Below are positions 18,100-26,253 of a DNA stretch of 64,000 nt, one piece after another. The notes under the pieces were generated by a model that was given only the letters and a program-made list of their open reading frames with translations, was not told the origin of the DNA and ran no database searches. Every line of letters starts with the position of its first letter. Positions within the stretch are counted from its first letter, which is position 1. The DNA comes from Pseudomonas berkeleyensis (lineage in GTDB: Bacteria > Pseudomonadota > Gammaproteobacteria > Pseudomonadales > Pseudomonadaceae): assembly GCF_014109765.1 (NCBI RefSeq), contig NZ_CP059139.1, positions 4,710,501-4,774,500 on the forward strand. Reading direction: 5' to 3'. The translations under genes were made by a program, and so were the position numbers.

Positions 18100-19215
18100 C
18101 TACTTGACCTTGGGTACCGCTGTGATCTGCCAGTCGTCGCCGACGGCGCGAATATCGACGATCTGCAACTCCGGCGCCTCGGCCATGCGATTGAGCGGCA
18201 ACTCGAGCAGCGGCCGGGCACTGGAGCCGAGCAGCTTGGGCGCGACGAAGATACGGTACTCGTCCACCAGCCCGGCACGGGCGAAGGCGCCAGCCAGACG
18301 CGGCCCGGCTTCCACCAGCACTTCGTTGACACCCCGCGAAGCCAGCTCCAGCAGCAGCTTGCGCAGATCGACATGACCGTTGCTGCCCGGCACAGCGAGC
18401 AACTCGTGGCCGTCCTCCTGGTAGCGATCACGGGCGGCAGCAGCGGCGCACGTAGCCACCAGGGCCGGGCCGACCTGGAAGAAGGTCTTGCTCAACGGCA
18501 CCCGCAGGCGGCCATCGACCAGCACACGCAGAGGCGGACGACGCTGCGCCAGTGCCGTCATCTCCGCCCCCAGGCCCAGCTCGTCAGCACGCACGGTCAG
18601 CCGCGCGTCATCTGCCAGCACCGTATCGGCACCGCTGAGCACCACGCTGGCCTGCGCACGCAAGCGCTGCACTGCGGAGCGTGCTGCCGGCCCGGTGATC
18701 CACTGGCTTTCGCCACTGGCCATGGCGGTGCGCCCATCCAGGCTCATCGCCAGCTTCACCCGCACGAACGGCAGGCCCTTCTCCATGCGTTTGATGAAGC
18801 CGGCGTTGAGCGCTCGCGCCTCATCCTCGAGTACGCCACTGGCGACCTCGATACCGGCCTGGGCCAGACGCAGCAAGCCGCTGCCAGCCACTTGCGGGTT
18901 GGGATCCTGCATCGCCGCGACCACCCGGCTGACGCCCGCCGCAACCAGGGCATCGGCGCAAGGCGGCGTGCGACCGTGATGGCTGCAAGGTTCCAGGGTG
19001 ACGTAGGCGGTCGCGCCACGCGCTTTGTCGCCGGCCTGGCGCAGCGCGTGCACCTCGGCATGTGGCTCGCCGGCACGGGCATGCCAGCCTTCACCAACGA
19101 TGCGTCCATCCTGCACGATCACGCAACCGACACGAGGGTTGGGATGGGTGGAGTACAGGCCTTTACGCGCCAGCTTGAGGGCGCGCGCCATGAAGAAGGG
19201 GTCGCGTTCGCTCAT
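18100..19215 (-). CDS. ribD: Bifunctional riboflavin deaminase/reductase RibD
   Basis: 371 residues. The N-terminal deaminase (1-145) has the cytidine-deaminase zinc motifs [10 protein letters not shown] and [18 protein letters not shown]. The C-terminal reductase (about 150-371) has [25 protein letters not shown] and [21 protein letters not shown]. Carries out the second and third steps after GTP cyclohydrolase II. It overlaps nrdR by 4 bp, forming the usual nrdR-ribD unit. It lies upstream of the FMN riboswitch, so is not itself under that element. Confidence 0.97.
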   Translation of the reverse strand: MSERDPFFMARALKLARKGLYSTHPNPRVGCVIVQDGRIVGEGWHARAGEPHAEVHALRQAGDKARGATAYVTLEPCSHHGRTPPCADALVAAGVSRVVAAMQDPNPQVAGSGLLRLAQAGIEVASGVLEDEARALNAGFIKRMEKGLPFVRVKLAMSLDGRTAMASGESQWITGPAARSAVQRLRAQASVVLSGADTVLADDARLTVRADELGLGAEMTALAQRRPPLRVLVDGRLRVPLSKTFFQVGPALVATCAAAAARDRYQEDGHELLAVPGSNGHVDLRKLLLELASRGVNEVLVEAGPRLAGAFARAGLVDEYRIFVAPKLLGSSARPLLELPLNRMAEAPELQIVDIRAVGDDWQITAVPKVK

Positions 19216-19679
19216 CGGCTTTTCGACGGCTCGCGCGCCAGACGTTCGATTTCCTCGCGGAACTCGTTGAGATCCTGAAAGCGCCGGTAAACCGAGGCGA
19301 AACGGATGTAGGCCACTTCGTCGAGCTTGCTCAGCTCGGTCATCACCAGCTCGCCGAGCACCAGCGACTTCACCTCACGCTCACCGGTGGCGCGCAGTTG
19401 CTGCTTGATGCGGGCGATGGCCTCTTCCAGACGCTCGACGCTCACCGGGCGTTTTTCCAGCGCGCGCTGCATGCCGGCACGCAACTTCTCTTCGTCGAAT
19501 GGCTGGCGGCTGCCGTCCTGCTTGATCAGGCGCGGCATCACCAGTTCGGCGGTTTCGAAGGTGGTGAAGCGCTCACCGCAGGCCACGCATTCGCGGCGAC
19601 GGCGAACCTGGTCACCTTCGGCGACCAGACGGGAATCGATGACCTTGGTGTCGTTGGCAGCGCAGAACGGACAATGCAT
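19212..19679 (-). CDS. nrdR: Transcriptional repressor NrdR
   Basis: 155 residues starting at [17 protein letters not shown]. The N-terminal zinc ribbon has CPFC and [17 protein letters not shown]. An ATP-cone follows ([31 protein letters not shown]). It senses ATP/dATP and represses ribonucleotide reductase genes through NrdR boxes. The 37-residue upstream extension is rejected because the zinc ribbon defines the real start. No RNR gene lies nearby. Confidence 0.97.
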   Translation of the reverse strand: MHCPFCAANDTKVIDSRLVAEGDQVRRRRECVACGERFTTFETAELVMPRLIKQDGSRQPFDEEKLRAGMQRALEKRPVSVERLEEAIARIKQQLRATGEREVKSLVLGELVMTELSKLDEVAYIRFASVYRRFQDLNEFREEIERLAREPSKSR

Positions 19680-19918
19680 GGCAGGGGCTGACGAATGGCG
19701 GCAAAGGCGCCATGGTAGCGCATAGCGACAGCAAGACAAGCCAGAGGCTTGAGCGGCCGTTAGCGTTTTCGAGCGGTGCGGCCTGGGCATCGGTTGGCGC
19801 GGGTTAACAGTGCGGCGAAGCGCGGCGAATCACCCGGCAACACGCAAAAACTGGCCCGGCCTGATGAGTTACGCGCAGAATTGCGCCATACGACGCCGTC
19901 CCAAGAGCGAACGAATCC

Positions 19919-20365
19919 ATGACCCAGCGACTTCATTTCCTGCCCATCCTGCTGAGCGGCCTGCTGGTCGCCTGCGCCAGCGACCCGGCACCGCCCCCAG
20001 TCGATGCACCGCCAACGGCGCCCAAGCCGATGCTCGAACCGCAGTCGCAAGCCAGCCACCTGCCAGCAGTGAGCGGCCAGTTGCTCGGCGTTGCAGCCGG
20101 TGCAGAAGTGGAGCTGGCGCTGCTTGTCGTCGATGCACGCGGCCGGCCTGGCCGCTCGCTCGGTAGCCAGCAGCTACGTGGCGACGGAGAGGCGCTGCCC
20201 TTCGAACTGCATTTCGAGCCCACCGCGCTGCAAGCCGGCCAACGCCTCGAATTGCGCGCCCGCGTCAGTCATTCCGGCCGCCTGGTGCAGCGCCTGATTC
20301 CACGCACCATTGCCAGCCAGAGCAATCAGGCGCTCGGTGAGCTGAGCCTGGTAGCCGCCCCATGA
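19919..20365 (+). CDS. YbaY-like lipoprotein
   Basis: 148 residues with a lipoprotein signal ending in LLVAC (Cys 19), then a Pro-rich linker ([16 protein letters not shown]) and a beta-rich domain ([25 protein letters not shown]...[22 protein letters not shown]) like YbaY/META-type lipoproteins. Probably anchored in the outer membrane. Its stop overlaps the next methyltransferase start by 4 bp (20362-20365), so the two are translationally coupled. Function unknown. Confidence 0.75.
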   Translation: MTQRLHFLPILLSGLLVACASDPAPPPVDAPPTAPKPMLEPQSQASHLPAVSGQLLGVAAGAEVELALLVVDARGRPGRSLGSQQLRGDGEALPFELHFEPTALQAGQRLELRARVSHSGRLVQRLIPRTIASQSNQALGELSLVAAP

Positions 20366-21021
20366 TCGCACCCGCCGCCCTGCAGGCTGCGCTCGCCGAA
20401 CTGCTCGGCGATGCCCGACTGGTGGCCGAAACGCTACCGGGAACCGATATCGCCTTGTGGCTGATTGACGCCAGCAACATGGATCGCGCCTTCGACCCCG
20501 AAGAGACCCGACGCATTCTCGAAGAGCCCCCCTACTGGAGTTTCTGCTGGGCCAGCGGCCTGGTGCTGGCACGCTGGCTGGCCGAGCATCCCGAGTGGGT
20601 GCGCGGCAAACGCGTACTGGATTTCGGCGCCGGCTCCGGGGTCGCCGCCATCGCGGCCGCCAAGGCGGGTGCGACAGAAGTGGTGGCCTGCGACCTCGAT
20701 CCACTGGCGCTGGCCGCCAGTCGCGCCAATGCCGAGCTCAACGGCGTGACCCTGAACTACTCGGAAGATTTCTTCGCCGAAGCGGATCGCTACGACCTGA
20801 TTCTGGTCGCCGACGTGCTCTACGACCGCGCCAACCTGCCGCTACTCGATCACTTCCTCAGCCGCGGGCGCCAGGCGCTGGTGGCCGATTCGCGGGTGAA
20901 GGATTTTCAACATCCGCTCTACCAGCGCCTGGGGCTGCTGGAAGGCTGCACCTGGCCGGATCTGGCCGAGCCTGCCGAATTCCGTCAGGTCAGCCTGTAT
21001 CATGCGCAACGACCGACATGA
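20362..21021 (+). CDS. Class I SAM-dependent methyltransferase
   Basis: 219 residues. The SAM-binding motif I is [20 protein letters not shown], motif II includes [11 protein letters not shown], and motif IV is [10 protein letters not shown]. The fold and the [15 protein letters not shown] segment resemble lysine methyltransferases of the ETFB/Nnt1 group (often labelled PrmA-like). The target is not known. ATG overlaps the stop of the lipoprotein gene. Confidence 0.85.
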   Translation: MIAPAALQAALAELLGDARLVAETLPGTDIALWLIDASNMDRAFDPEETRRILEEPPYWSFCWASGLVLARWLAEHPEWVRGKRVLDFGAGSGVAAIAAAKAGATEVVACDLDPLALAASRANAELNGVTLNYSEDFFAEADRYDLILVADVLYDRANLPLLDHFLSRGRQALVADSRVKDFQHPLYQRLGLLEGCTWPDLAEPAEFRQVSLYHAQRPT

Positions 21022-21105
21022 GCCGGGCACGATCCGCGCCGCCCCTTGTATCGCGAGCCGACCGCCCGCATTAATAGTCCATTGCCCAGCCTTTCGAGAC
21101 CGACC

Positions 21106-21978
21106 ATGAGCGACTCCCCCTATATCTTCGACGTATCCGGTGCCGCCAACTTCGAGCAACTGGTAGTCGAGAACTCCTTCCACAAACCGGTACTGGTCGA
21201 CTTCTGGGCCGACTGGTGCGCGCCGTGCAAGGCGCTGATGCCGATGCTGGCGAAGATCACCGAGGAATATGCCGGCGAGCTGCTGCTGGCCAAGGTCAAC
21301 TGCGATATCGAGCAGGACATCGTCATGCGCTTCGGTATCCGCAGCCTGCCCACCGTGGTGCTGTTCAAGGACGGTCAACCGGTGGACGGTTTCGCCGGTG
21401 CCCAGCCGGAAGCGGCAATTCGCGAAATGCTCAAGCCGCACGTCGCCGAACCGGCACCGGCCGCCGCCGACCCGATGGAAGCGGCCCAGGCGCTGTTCGC
21501 CGAAGGTCGCTTCGCCGATAGCGAGGCGCTACTCAAGCAGGTGCTGACGGAAAACAACGAGAACGCTGCAGCGTTGATTCTCTACGCGCGCTGCCTGGCC
21601 GAGCGCGGCGAACTGGCCGAAGCCGAGACCGTGCTGAATGCGGTCAAGGGCGATGAACACAAACAGGCGCTGGCTGGCGCCAAGGCGCAGCTGACCTTCC
21701 TGCACCAGGCCGCCGACCTGCCCGACGTCGCCACGCTGAAAAGCCGTCTGGCCCAGGATGCCGGTGACGACGAGGCGGTGTATCAGCTGGCCGTGCAACA
21801 ACTGGCGCGCCAGCAGTACGAAGCCGCGCTGGACGGCCTGCTCAAGTTGTTCGTGCGTAACCGCAGCTACGGCGAAGGCCTGCCACACAAGACCCTGCTG
21901 CAGGTGTTCGATCTGCTCGGCGGCGACCACCCGCTGGTCACTGCCTATCGTCGCAAGCTGTATCAGGCGATCTACTGA
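21106..21978 (+). CDS. cnoX: Thioredoxin-TPR chaperedoxin (CnoX/YbbN family)
   Basis: 290 residues. The N-terminal thioredoxin domain (1-110) carries an intact WCAPC (Cys 38 and 41). A helical TPR region follows (LFAEGRFADSEALLKQVLTENNENAAALILYARCLAERGELAEAETVL). The E. coli member is redox-inactive (SQHC), so this copy is probably still an active oxidoreductase or holdase. The start at 21106 is preferred: MSDSPYIFDVSGAANFEQ is the conserved N-terminus. Acts in the cytoplasm on aggregation-prone proteins by family analogy. Confidence 0.9.
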   Translation: MSDSPYIFDVSGAANFEQLVVENSFHKPVLVDFWADWCAPCKALMPMLAKITEEYAGELLLAKVNCDIEQDIVMRFGIRSLPTVVLFKDGQPVDGFAGAQPEAAIREMLKPHVAEPAPAAADPMEAAQALFAEGRFADSEALLKQVLTENNENAAALILYARCLAERGELAEAETVLNAVKGDEHKQALAGAKAQLTFLHQAADLPDVATLKSRLAQDAGDDEAVYQLAVQQLARQQYEAALDGLLKLFVRNRSYGEGLPHKTLLQVFDLLGGDHPLVTAYRRKLYQAIY

Positions 21979-22037
21979 CCCGGGTTACCCCGCTCACCGT
22001 TACGCCATGCGCACCACCGGGCTCTCCTGACTTACTC

Positions 22038-22138
22038 GGTGCGCGCGGCGCAGCCTACGGAAGAACGGCCTTTGTAGGGTGCGCCGTGCGCACCGGCGAT
22101 GACAGCGCTGATGTGTCGGTGCGCACAGCGCACCCTAC
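22038..22138. repeat. Three GTAGGGTGCGC-family repeats in tandem/inverted array
   Basis: GGTGCGCGCGGCGCAGCCTAC (22038-22058), GTAGGGTGCGCCGTGCGCACC (22074-22094) and GGTGCGCACAGCGCACCCTAC (22118-22138) lie within 101 bp. The second and third are near-perfect reverse complements and can form one long stem. This 250-bp gap between cnoX and the next gene has no other recognised feature. Confidence 0.7.
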
Positions 22139-22235
22139 TGACCTGAGCCGCTACTCCTGCCAGCACGTAGGGCGAACCGGAACGCCGGCCGCTCGTAGCG
22201 CTAGCGAACAGTCCGCCGGGCCATACCAAATCTGC

Positions 22236-22580
22236 TTACTCCGTCACCCAGTGATAGATCGGCGCATCCGCGCCGGTTTCCATACGGATCTGCGAGCAGT
22301 GGCGCAGGCGCACCAACAGGCGCTTGCCCGCTGCCTCACCGCCAGCCAATGCGGCCAGTTGCGCCAACAACCGCGGCCCCTCGACCGAACCGGCATCGCG
22401 CACCAGTTGCAGTGTGGTCTGCCACAGTCGGTCACTGCTATCGGCTGCCGGCACTGCTACGGGCGGAACAGCAGCCGGAGTCACCGCGACGTGCTCGGCC
22501 AGTTGTGCCCAATCCTCGGCATCCAGCTCCAGCGTCAGATCCACCGGCCAATCGCCGATCCGCCCACGTATACGCACCAT
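22236..22580 (-). CDS. Small conserved protein of unknown function
   Basis: 114 residues from MVRIRGRIGDWPVDLTLELDAEDWAQLAEHV; the longer start at 22643 would run into the divergent regulatory region. Contains an alanine/valine-rich linker (VTPAAVPPVAVPAAD) and a helical C-terminal half (LWQTTLQLVRDAGSVEGPRLLAQLAALAGGEAAGKRLLVRLRH). No cofactor or catalytic motif. It diverges from the ZrgA-like gene across a Zur-box-like site, so could be zinc-regulated too. Not recognised. Confidence 0.65.
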   Translation of the reverse strand: MVRIRGRIGDWPVDLTLELDAEDWAQLAEHVAVTPAAVPPVAVPAADSSDRLWQTTLQLVRDAGSVEGPRLLAQLAALAGGEAAGKRLLVRLRHCSQIRMETGADAPIYHWVTE

Positions 22581-22645
22581 GTCCAGCCTCCAATTCGATG
22601 GATGAATGCTCCCATGCCTCCGACACGCTGGCCAGCTCAGCATAA

Positions 22646-22668
22646 AAATTGTTATAACGTAACGATTA
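22646..22668. promoter_or_regulatory. Zur-box-like operator
   Basis: TTGTTATAACGTAACGAT in this interval is an imperfect palindrome (GTTAT..GTAAC). It agrees at about 16 of 23 positions with the E. coli Zur consensus GAAATGTTATAATATAACAT. It lies 27-50 bp before the ZrgA-like gene. The equivalent operon in P. aeruginosa (PA4063-PA4066) is known to be Zur-repressed, which supports the call. Confidence 0.7.
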
Positions 22669-22694
22669 AGTCAGCCCCCATGCCGGAGATCCCC

Positions 22695-23276
22695 ATGCGC
22701 CATCTGCTGCTCGCCCTGCCCTTTGCCCTCCTACCGCTGGCCGCCCAGGCCCACGAACACAGCCATGATCACGATCATGACCATGCCCACGACAGCCTCG
22801 GTGCTCACGAACACGGTGTCGCCAGCCTCAACGTGGCACTGGATGGCAAGCTGCTGGAACTGCAGCTGGAGAGCCCGGCAATGAACCTGGTGGGCTTCGA
22901 GCATGCCGCCAAGAGCGATGCGGACAAAGCCAAGGTCGCTGCGGCCAAGAAGGAGCTGGAACAACCGCTGCAACTCTTCGCGCTGGCCAGCGGTGACTGC
23001 AAGGCTACCGAAGTCGAACTGGAGAGCCCGTTGTTCGGCGACGCCGACCACGACCACGACCACGACCACGACCATCATCCCCATGAAGGCGAACACAGCG
23101 ATATCCAGGCGCATTACCGCTTCGAATGCGCCAATGCCAATGAATTGAAACAGTTGGATCTGGGCGAGCTGTTCAAACGCTTCCCCGCCACCGAGAAGAT
23201 TCAGGTACAACTGATCGGCCCAAGCGGTCAGCAGGGCGTTGAACTGACTCCGGCCCAGCCACGCCTGTCTTTCTGA
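22695..23276 (+). CDS. Histidine-rich periplasmic protein, ZrgA/DUF2796 family
   Basis: 193 residues. The signal peptide (LLLALPFALLPLAAQA) is followed directly by a histidine-aspartate stretch (HEHSHDHDHDHAHD) and a second His/Asp run in the middle (DHDHDHDHDHHPHEGEH). The remaining sequence (AHEHGVASLNVALDGKLLELQLESPAMNLVGFEH) is the DUF2796 domain of the zinc-regulated ZrgA family. Both His runs probably bind zinc. Start at 22695 with GGAGAT upstream; an upstream in-frame ATG at 22680 is less likely because it weakens the signal peptide. Likely supplies or scavenges Zn with the ABC genes behind it. Confidence 0.88.
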   Translation: MRHLLLALPFALLPLAAQAHEHSHDHDHDHAHDSLGAHEHGVASLNVALDGKLLELQLESPAMNLVGFEHAAKSDADKAKVAAAKKELEQPLQLFALASGDCKATEVELESPLFGDADHDHDHDHDHHPHEGEHSDIQAHYRFECANANELKQLDLGELFKRFPATEKIQVQLIGPSGQQGVELTPAQPRLSF

Positions 23277-23318
23277 TGCCGTAGAGTGGATGACACTCTG
23301 GCATCCATCACACCAACC

Positions 23319-23370
23319 TTGTGGGAGGGTCAGGTGGCGACACGCTTCAGCCGCGAGAGAGCTCGCCGCT
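23319..23370 (+). repeat. Degenerate REP-like sequence
   Basis: TTGTGGGAGGGTCAGGTGGC and CGCTTCAGCCGCGAGAGAGC resemble the REP unit at 1159 but split by an insertion. It occupies part of the 204-bp gap between the ZrgA-like gene and the ABC ATPase; otherwise that gap is featureless. Confidence 0.4.
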
Positions 23371-23480
23371 ATAGCGCCTCCTGCAAAGCCTGCTCCGGAG
23401 GCATGGATACCACTGCGGGCTCGGCTCAGACAATCAGGCCACCATGCTCGGCTTTTCATGAACGACGATTCGAAGAAACC

Positions 23481-24188
23481 ATGACCCAACCTCTGATCGA
23501 ACTCGCCGATCTCGGCTTCGCCTGGCCTGGCCAGGCGCAGTTGCTGGATATCCCCCACTTCACCCTGGCGCGCGGCGAAACTCTGTTTCTCAAGGGCCCC
23601 AGCGGCAGCGGCAAGACCACCCTGCTAGGCCTGCTTGGCGGCGTACAGAAAGCCCAGCGCGGCCATATCCGCCTGCTTGGCGAAGACCTCGGCAAGCTCT
23701 CGGCCGGTGCACGCGACCGCTTTCGCGTCGACCACACGGGCTACATCTTCCAGCAGTTCAATCTGCTGCCATTCCTTTCCGTGCGCGAGAACGTCGAGCT
23801 GCCGTGCCGCTTCTCCCGTTCGCGCGCCGAACGTGCACGCCAGCGCCATGGCAGCATCGACGCCGCGGCCGCCGCGCTGCTCGACCACCTGGGCCTGCGC
23901 GCCGAACTGCTCGGCCGCCGTGCCGATGAACTGTCGATCGGCCAGCAACAACGCGTCGCCGCCGCCCGCGCCTTGATCGGCCAGCCGGAGCTGGTGATCG
24001 CCGATGAGCCCACTTCGGCGCTGGACTTCGACGCCCGTGAGGCCTTCCTGCAATTGCTCTTCGCCGAATGCCGCGCCGCTGGCGCCAGCCTGCTGTTCGT
24101 CAGCCACGACCAGAGCCTCGCACTGCTGTTCGACCGCAACCTGTCGCTGGCCGAACTCAACCGCGCCACGCGTCCACAGGAGGCCTGA
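23481..24188 (+). CDS. ABC transporter ATPase (MacB/LolD type)
   Basis: 235 residues. Walker A GPSGSGKTTLL, Q-loop FQQFNLLPFLSV, signature LSIGQQQRV (a variant of LSGGQ), Walker B LVIADEPTSALD and the switch His in SHDQSLA are all present. Similarity is to the LolD/MacB class that powers outward or envelope movement. Pairs with the permease that starts 1 bp after its stop. In P. aeruginosa the matching gene (PA4064) is induced by zinc starvation. Confidence 0.92.
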   Translation: MTQPLIELADLGFAWPGQAQLLDIPHFTLARGETLFLKGPSGSGKTTLLGLLGGVQKAQRGHIRLLGEDLGKLSAGARDRFRVDHTGYIFQQFNLLPFLSVRENVELPCRFSRSRAERARQRHGSIDAAAAALLDHLGLRAELLGRRADELSIGQQQRVAAARALIGQPELVIADEPTSALDFDAREAFLQLLFAECRAAGASLLFVSHDQSLALLFDRNLSLAELNRATRPQEA

Positions 24189-24189
24189 G

Positions 24190-25455
24190 ATGCATCTGAT
24201 CCGCATCGCCCTGGCCAGCCTGGCCAACCGCCGTTTCACCGCGCTGCTCACGGTATTCGCCATCGCTTTGTCGGTGTGCCTGCTGTTGGCCGTCGAGCGC
24301 GTCCGTACCGAAGCCCGTGCCAGCTTCGCCAACACCATCAGCGGCACCGACCTGATCGTCGGCGCCCGCTCGGGCAGCGTGAACCTGCTGCTGTATTCGG
24401 TGTTTCGTATCGGCAATGCCACCAACAACATCCGCTGGGACAGCTTCGAGCACTTCGCCGAACACCGTCAGGTGAAGTGGGCCATCCCCATTTCCCTGGG
24501 TGACTCGCACCGCGGCTACCGGGTGATGGGCACCAGCACCGCCTATTTCGAGCATTACCGCTATGCGCGCAGCCAGGCGTTGCAGCTGGCACAGGGCCGC
24601 GCCTTCGCCGACGATCCCTTCGAAGTGGTGCTCGGCGCAGAGGTTGCCCAGGCACTGGGCTATGGTCTGGGCGAGAAGATCGTCCTGGCCCACGGCGTCG
24701 CCACCATCAGCCTGGTCAAGCACGACGACAAGCCCTTCACCGTGGTCGGCATCCTCGAACGCACCGGCACGCCGGTCGACCGCACGCTGCACATCTCCCT
24801 GGCGGGCATGGAGGCGCTGCATATCGACTGGCAGAACGGCATGCCAGCACGCGGCGCGGCGCAGGTCAGCGCGGAGCAGGCGCGCAGCATGGATCTGCAG
24901 CCCAAGCAGATCACCGCCTTCATGCTTGGCCTGAATAGCAAGATCGCCACCTTCAGCCTGCAACGCGAGATCAACGAGTTCCGCGGCGAACCGTTGCTGG
25001 CGATCCTGCCCGGCGTGGCCCTGCAGGAGTTGTGGAGCCTGATGGGCACCGCCGAGCAGGCGCTGTTCGTGGTCTCGCTGTTCGTCGTGCTCACCGGCCT
25101 GATCGGCATGCTCACGGCTATCCTCACCAGCCTCAACGAACGCCGCCGGGAGATGGCCATCCTCCGCTCGGTAGGTGCACGCCCCTGGCATATCGCCAGT
25201 CTGCTGGTGCTGGAGGCGTTCACCCTGGCACTGGCTGGCGTGGCGCTGGGGCTGGCCTTGCTCTATGCAGGCATCGCTGGCAGTCAGGGCTTCGTCCAGG
25301 CCAACTACGGCCTGTACCTGGCCCTGAGTGCACCATCGAGCTACGAATGGAAACTGCTCGGCGCCATCCTCGGAGCCGCCCTGCTGATGGGCAGCGTGCC
25401 GGCCTGGCGGGCCTACCGTCAGTCGCTGGCAGACGGTTTGTCGATCCGGCTGTGA
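24190..25455 (+). CDS. ABC transporter permease (FtsX/MacB-like)
   Basis: 421 residues. One N-terminal transmembrane helix (FTALLTVFAIALSVCLLLAV) is followed by a large periplasmic domain (about 45-285). Three C-terminal helices then follow (LFVVSLFVVLTGLIGMLTAIL; LLVLEAFTLALAGVALGLALLY; LLGAILGAALLMGSVPAW). The cytoplasmic NERRREMAILRSVGARPWH loop is the FtsX/MacB coupling helix. The layout suggests mechanotransmission or export rather than import. Only one base separates it from the ATPase gene. Confidence 0.92.
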   Translation: MHLIRIALASLANRRFTALLTVFAIALSVCLLLAVERVRTEARASFANTISGTDLIVGARSGSVNLLLYSVFRIGNATNNIRWDSFEHFAEHRQVKWAIPISLGDSHRGYRVMGTSTAYFEHYRYARSQALQLAQGRAFADDPFEVVLGAEVAQALGYGLGEKIVLAHGVATISLVKHDDKPFTVVGILERTGTPVDRTLHISLAGMEALHIDWQNGMPARGAAQVSAEQARSMDLQPKQITAFMLGLNSKIATFSLQREINEFRGEPLLAILPGVALQELWSLMGTAEQALFVVSLFVVLTGLIGMLTAILTSLNERRREMAILRSVGARPWHIASLLVLEAFTLALAGVALGLALLYAGIAGSQGFVQANYGLYLALSAPSSYEWKLLGAILGAALLMGSVPAWRAYRQSLADGLSIRL

Positions 25456-25463
25456 ACGCGTTC

Positions 25464-25490
25464 GGGTAGGGTGCGCCGTGCGCCCTACCC
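25464..25490. repeat. GTAGGGTGCGC repeat forming a hairpin
   Basis: GGGTAGGGTGCGCCGTGCGCCCTACCC is almost a perfect inverted repeat (one extra T). It lies 9 bp after the permease stop and 60 bp before the DUF3299 gene and could act as a partial terminator inside the operon. Confidence 0.55.
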
Positions 25491-25549
25491 GAGCATTCCG
25501 GCAAGAGCGCCTGTTACACTCGACCGGCGTTTTCGCCAAGAGGTTTCCC

Positions 25550-26071
25550 ATGTCCCGCCCCCTGCTCGCCACCCTGCTGCTGACCCTGGCATTGCCGCTG
25601 GCCGCCGCCGATGTGCGCGAACTCAACTGGTCCGAACTGGTACCGGCCGACGCTCCGCCCCAGCAGATGGATGCGGCGCCGATCCATGACCTGTCGCAAT
25701 TGGCCGACGCACTGGCCGAGTCCGGCCCGGCGGCCATGCAGCAATCGCCGGCAGCGCCCGTGGTCAAGGAACTGGACGGCCAGCAGGTCAAGCTGCCCGG
25801 CTATATCGTGCCGCTGGACGTGACCGAGGAAGGCCGGGTAATCGAGTTTCTCCTGGTGCCCTACTTCGGCGCCTGCATCCACGTGCCACCGCCGCCCTCG
25901 AATCAGATCGTCCACGTCACCAGCGAGCTGGGCGTGCTGCTCGATGCACTGTACCAGCCGTTCTGGATCGAAGGGCCACTGAAGGTCGAACATGTCAGCA
26001 GCGAGCTGGCAGAAGTCGGCTACCAGATGGAAGCGAACAAGATCTACGCCTACGAAATGCCCAATAGCTGA
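25550..26071 (+). CDS. DUF3299 periplasmic protein
   Basis: 173 residues with a signal peptide (LLATLLLTLALPLAAA). The conserved core is VKLPGYIVPLDVTEEGRVIEFLLVPYFGACIHVPPPPSNQ, with a single Cys in FGACIHVPPP, followed by FWIEGPLKVE. This is the DUF3299 family, found with zinc-starvation ABC operons (PA4066 in P. aeruginosa). It may take metal from or deliver it to the neighbouring ABC pump, but this is unproved. Confidence 0.85.
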   Translation: MSRPLLATLLLTLALPLAAADVRELNWSELVPADAPPQQMDAAPIHDLSQLADALAESGPAAMQQSPAAPVVKELDGQQVKLPGYIVPLDVTEEGRVIEFLLVPYFGACIHVPPPPSNQIVHVTSELGVLLDALYQPFWIEGPLKVEHVSSELAEVGYQMEANKIYAYEMPNS

Positions 26072-26088
26072 GCCCAACCGAAACACCC

Positions 26089-26123
26089 GTAGGAGCGGCT
26101 TCAGCCGCGAAAAGCTTCGCGGC
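26089..26123 (+). repeat. REP-like palindromic element, copy 2
   Basis: GTAGGAGCGGCTTCAGCCGCGA followed by AAAGCTTCGCGGC gives a strong cruciform (GCCGCGA/TCGCGGC). Same family as the element at 1159. Confidence 0.7.
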
Positions 26124-26154
26124 TAACGCCACATCGATCGGTACACCGCCCATG

Positions 26155-26184
26155 AAAAAGCCAGACCCTGAGGTCTGGCTTTTT
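26155..26184. terminator. Bidirectional terminator
   Basis: AAAAAGCCAGACC, a CTGA loop and GGTCTGGCTTTTT form a 13-bp stem with A and T tracts on both sides. It would end the zinc operon (+) and, in the other direction, the TonB2 operon (-). Confidence 0.9.
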
Positions 26185-26190
26185 ACTTGA

Positions 26191-26243
26191 TGCGCGCGGC
26201 GCCCCCTACAGATGCGACCCCGCGTAGGGGCGCCGCGCGCACC
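26191..26243. repeat. Inverted GTAGGG/GCGC repeat pair
   Basis: TGCGCGCGGCGCCCCCTAC (26191-26209) and GTAGGGGCGCCGCGCGCACC (26224-26243) are near-complementary across a 14-base loop, making one large stem just before the end of the TPR gene. Same family as copies elsewhere in the window. Confidence 0.6.
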
Positions 26244-26253
26244 GACGAACGAC

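Noticed and set aside
19680..19918. Regulatory RNA or small gene between nrdR and the YbaY-like gene
   Set aside because: No hairpin, conserved box or coding signal seen; treated as plain promoter DNA for the divergent genes.
22038..22138. CRISPR array
   Set aside because: Repeats are palindromic, of unequal spacing and only three; no cas genes or leader.
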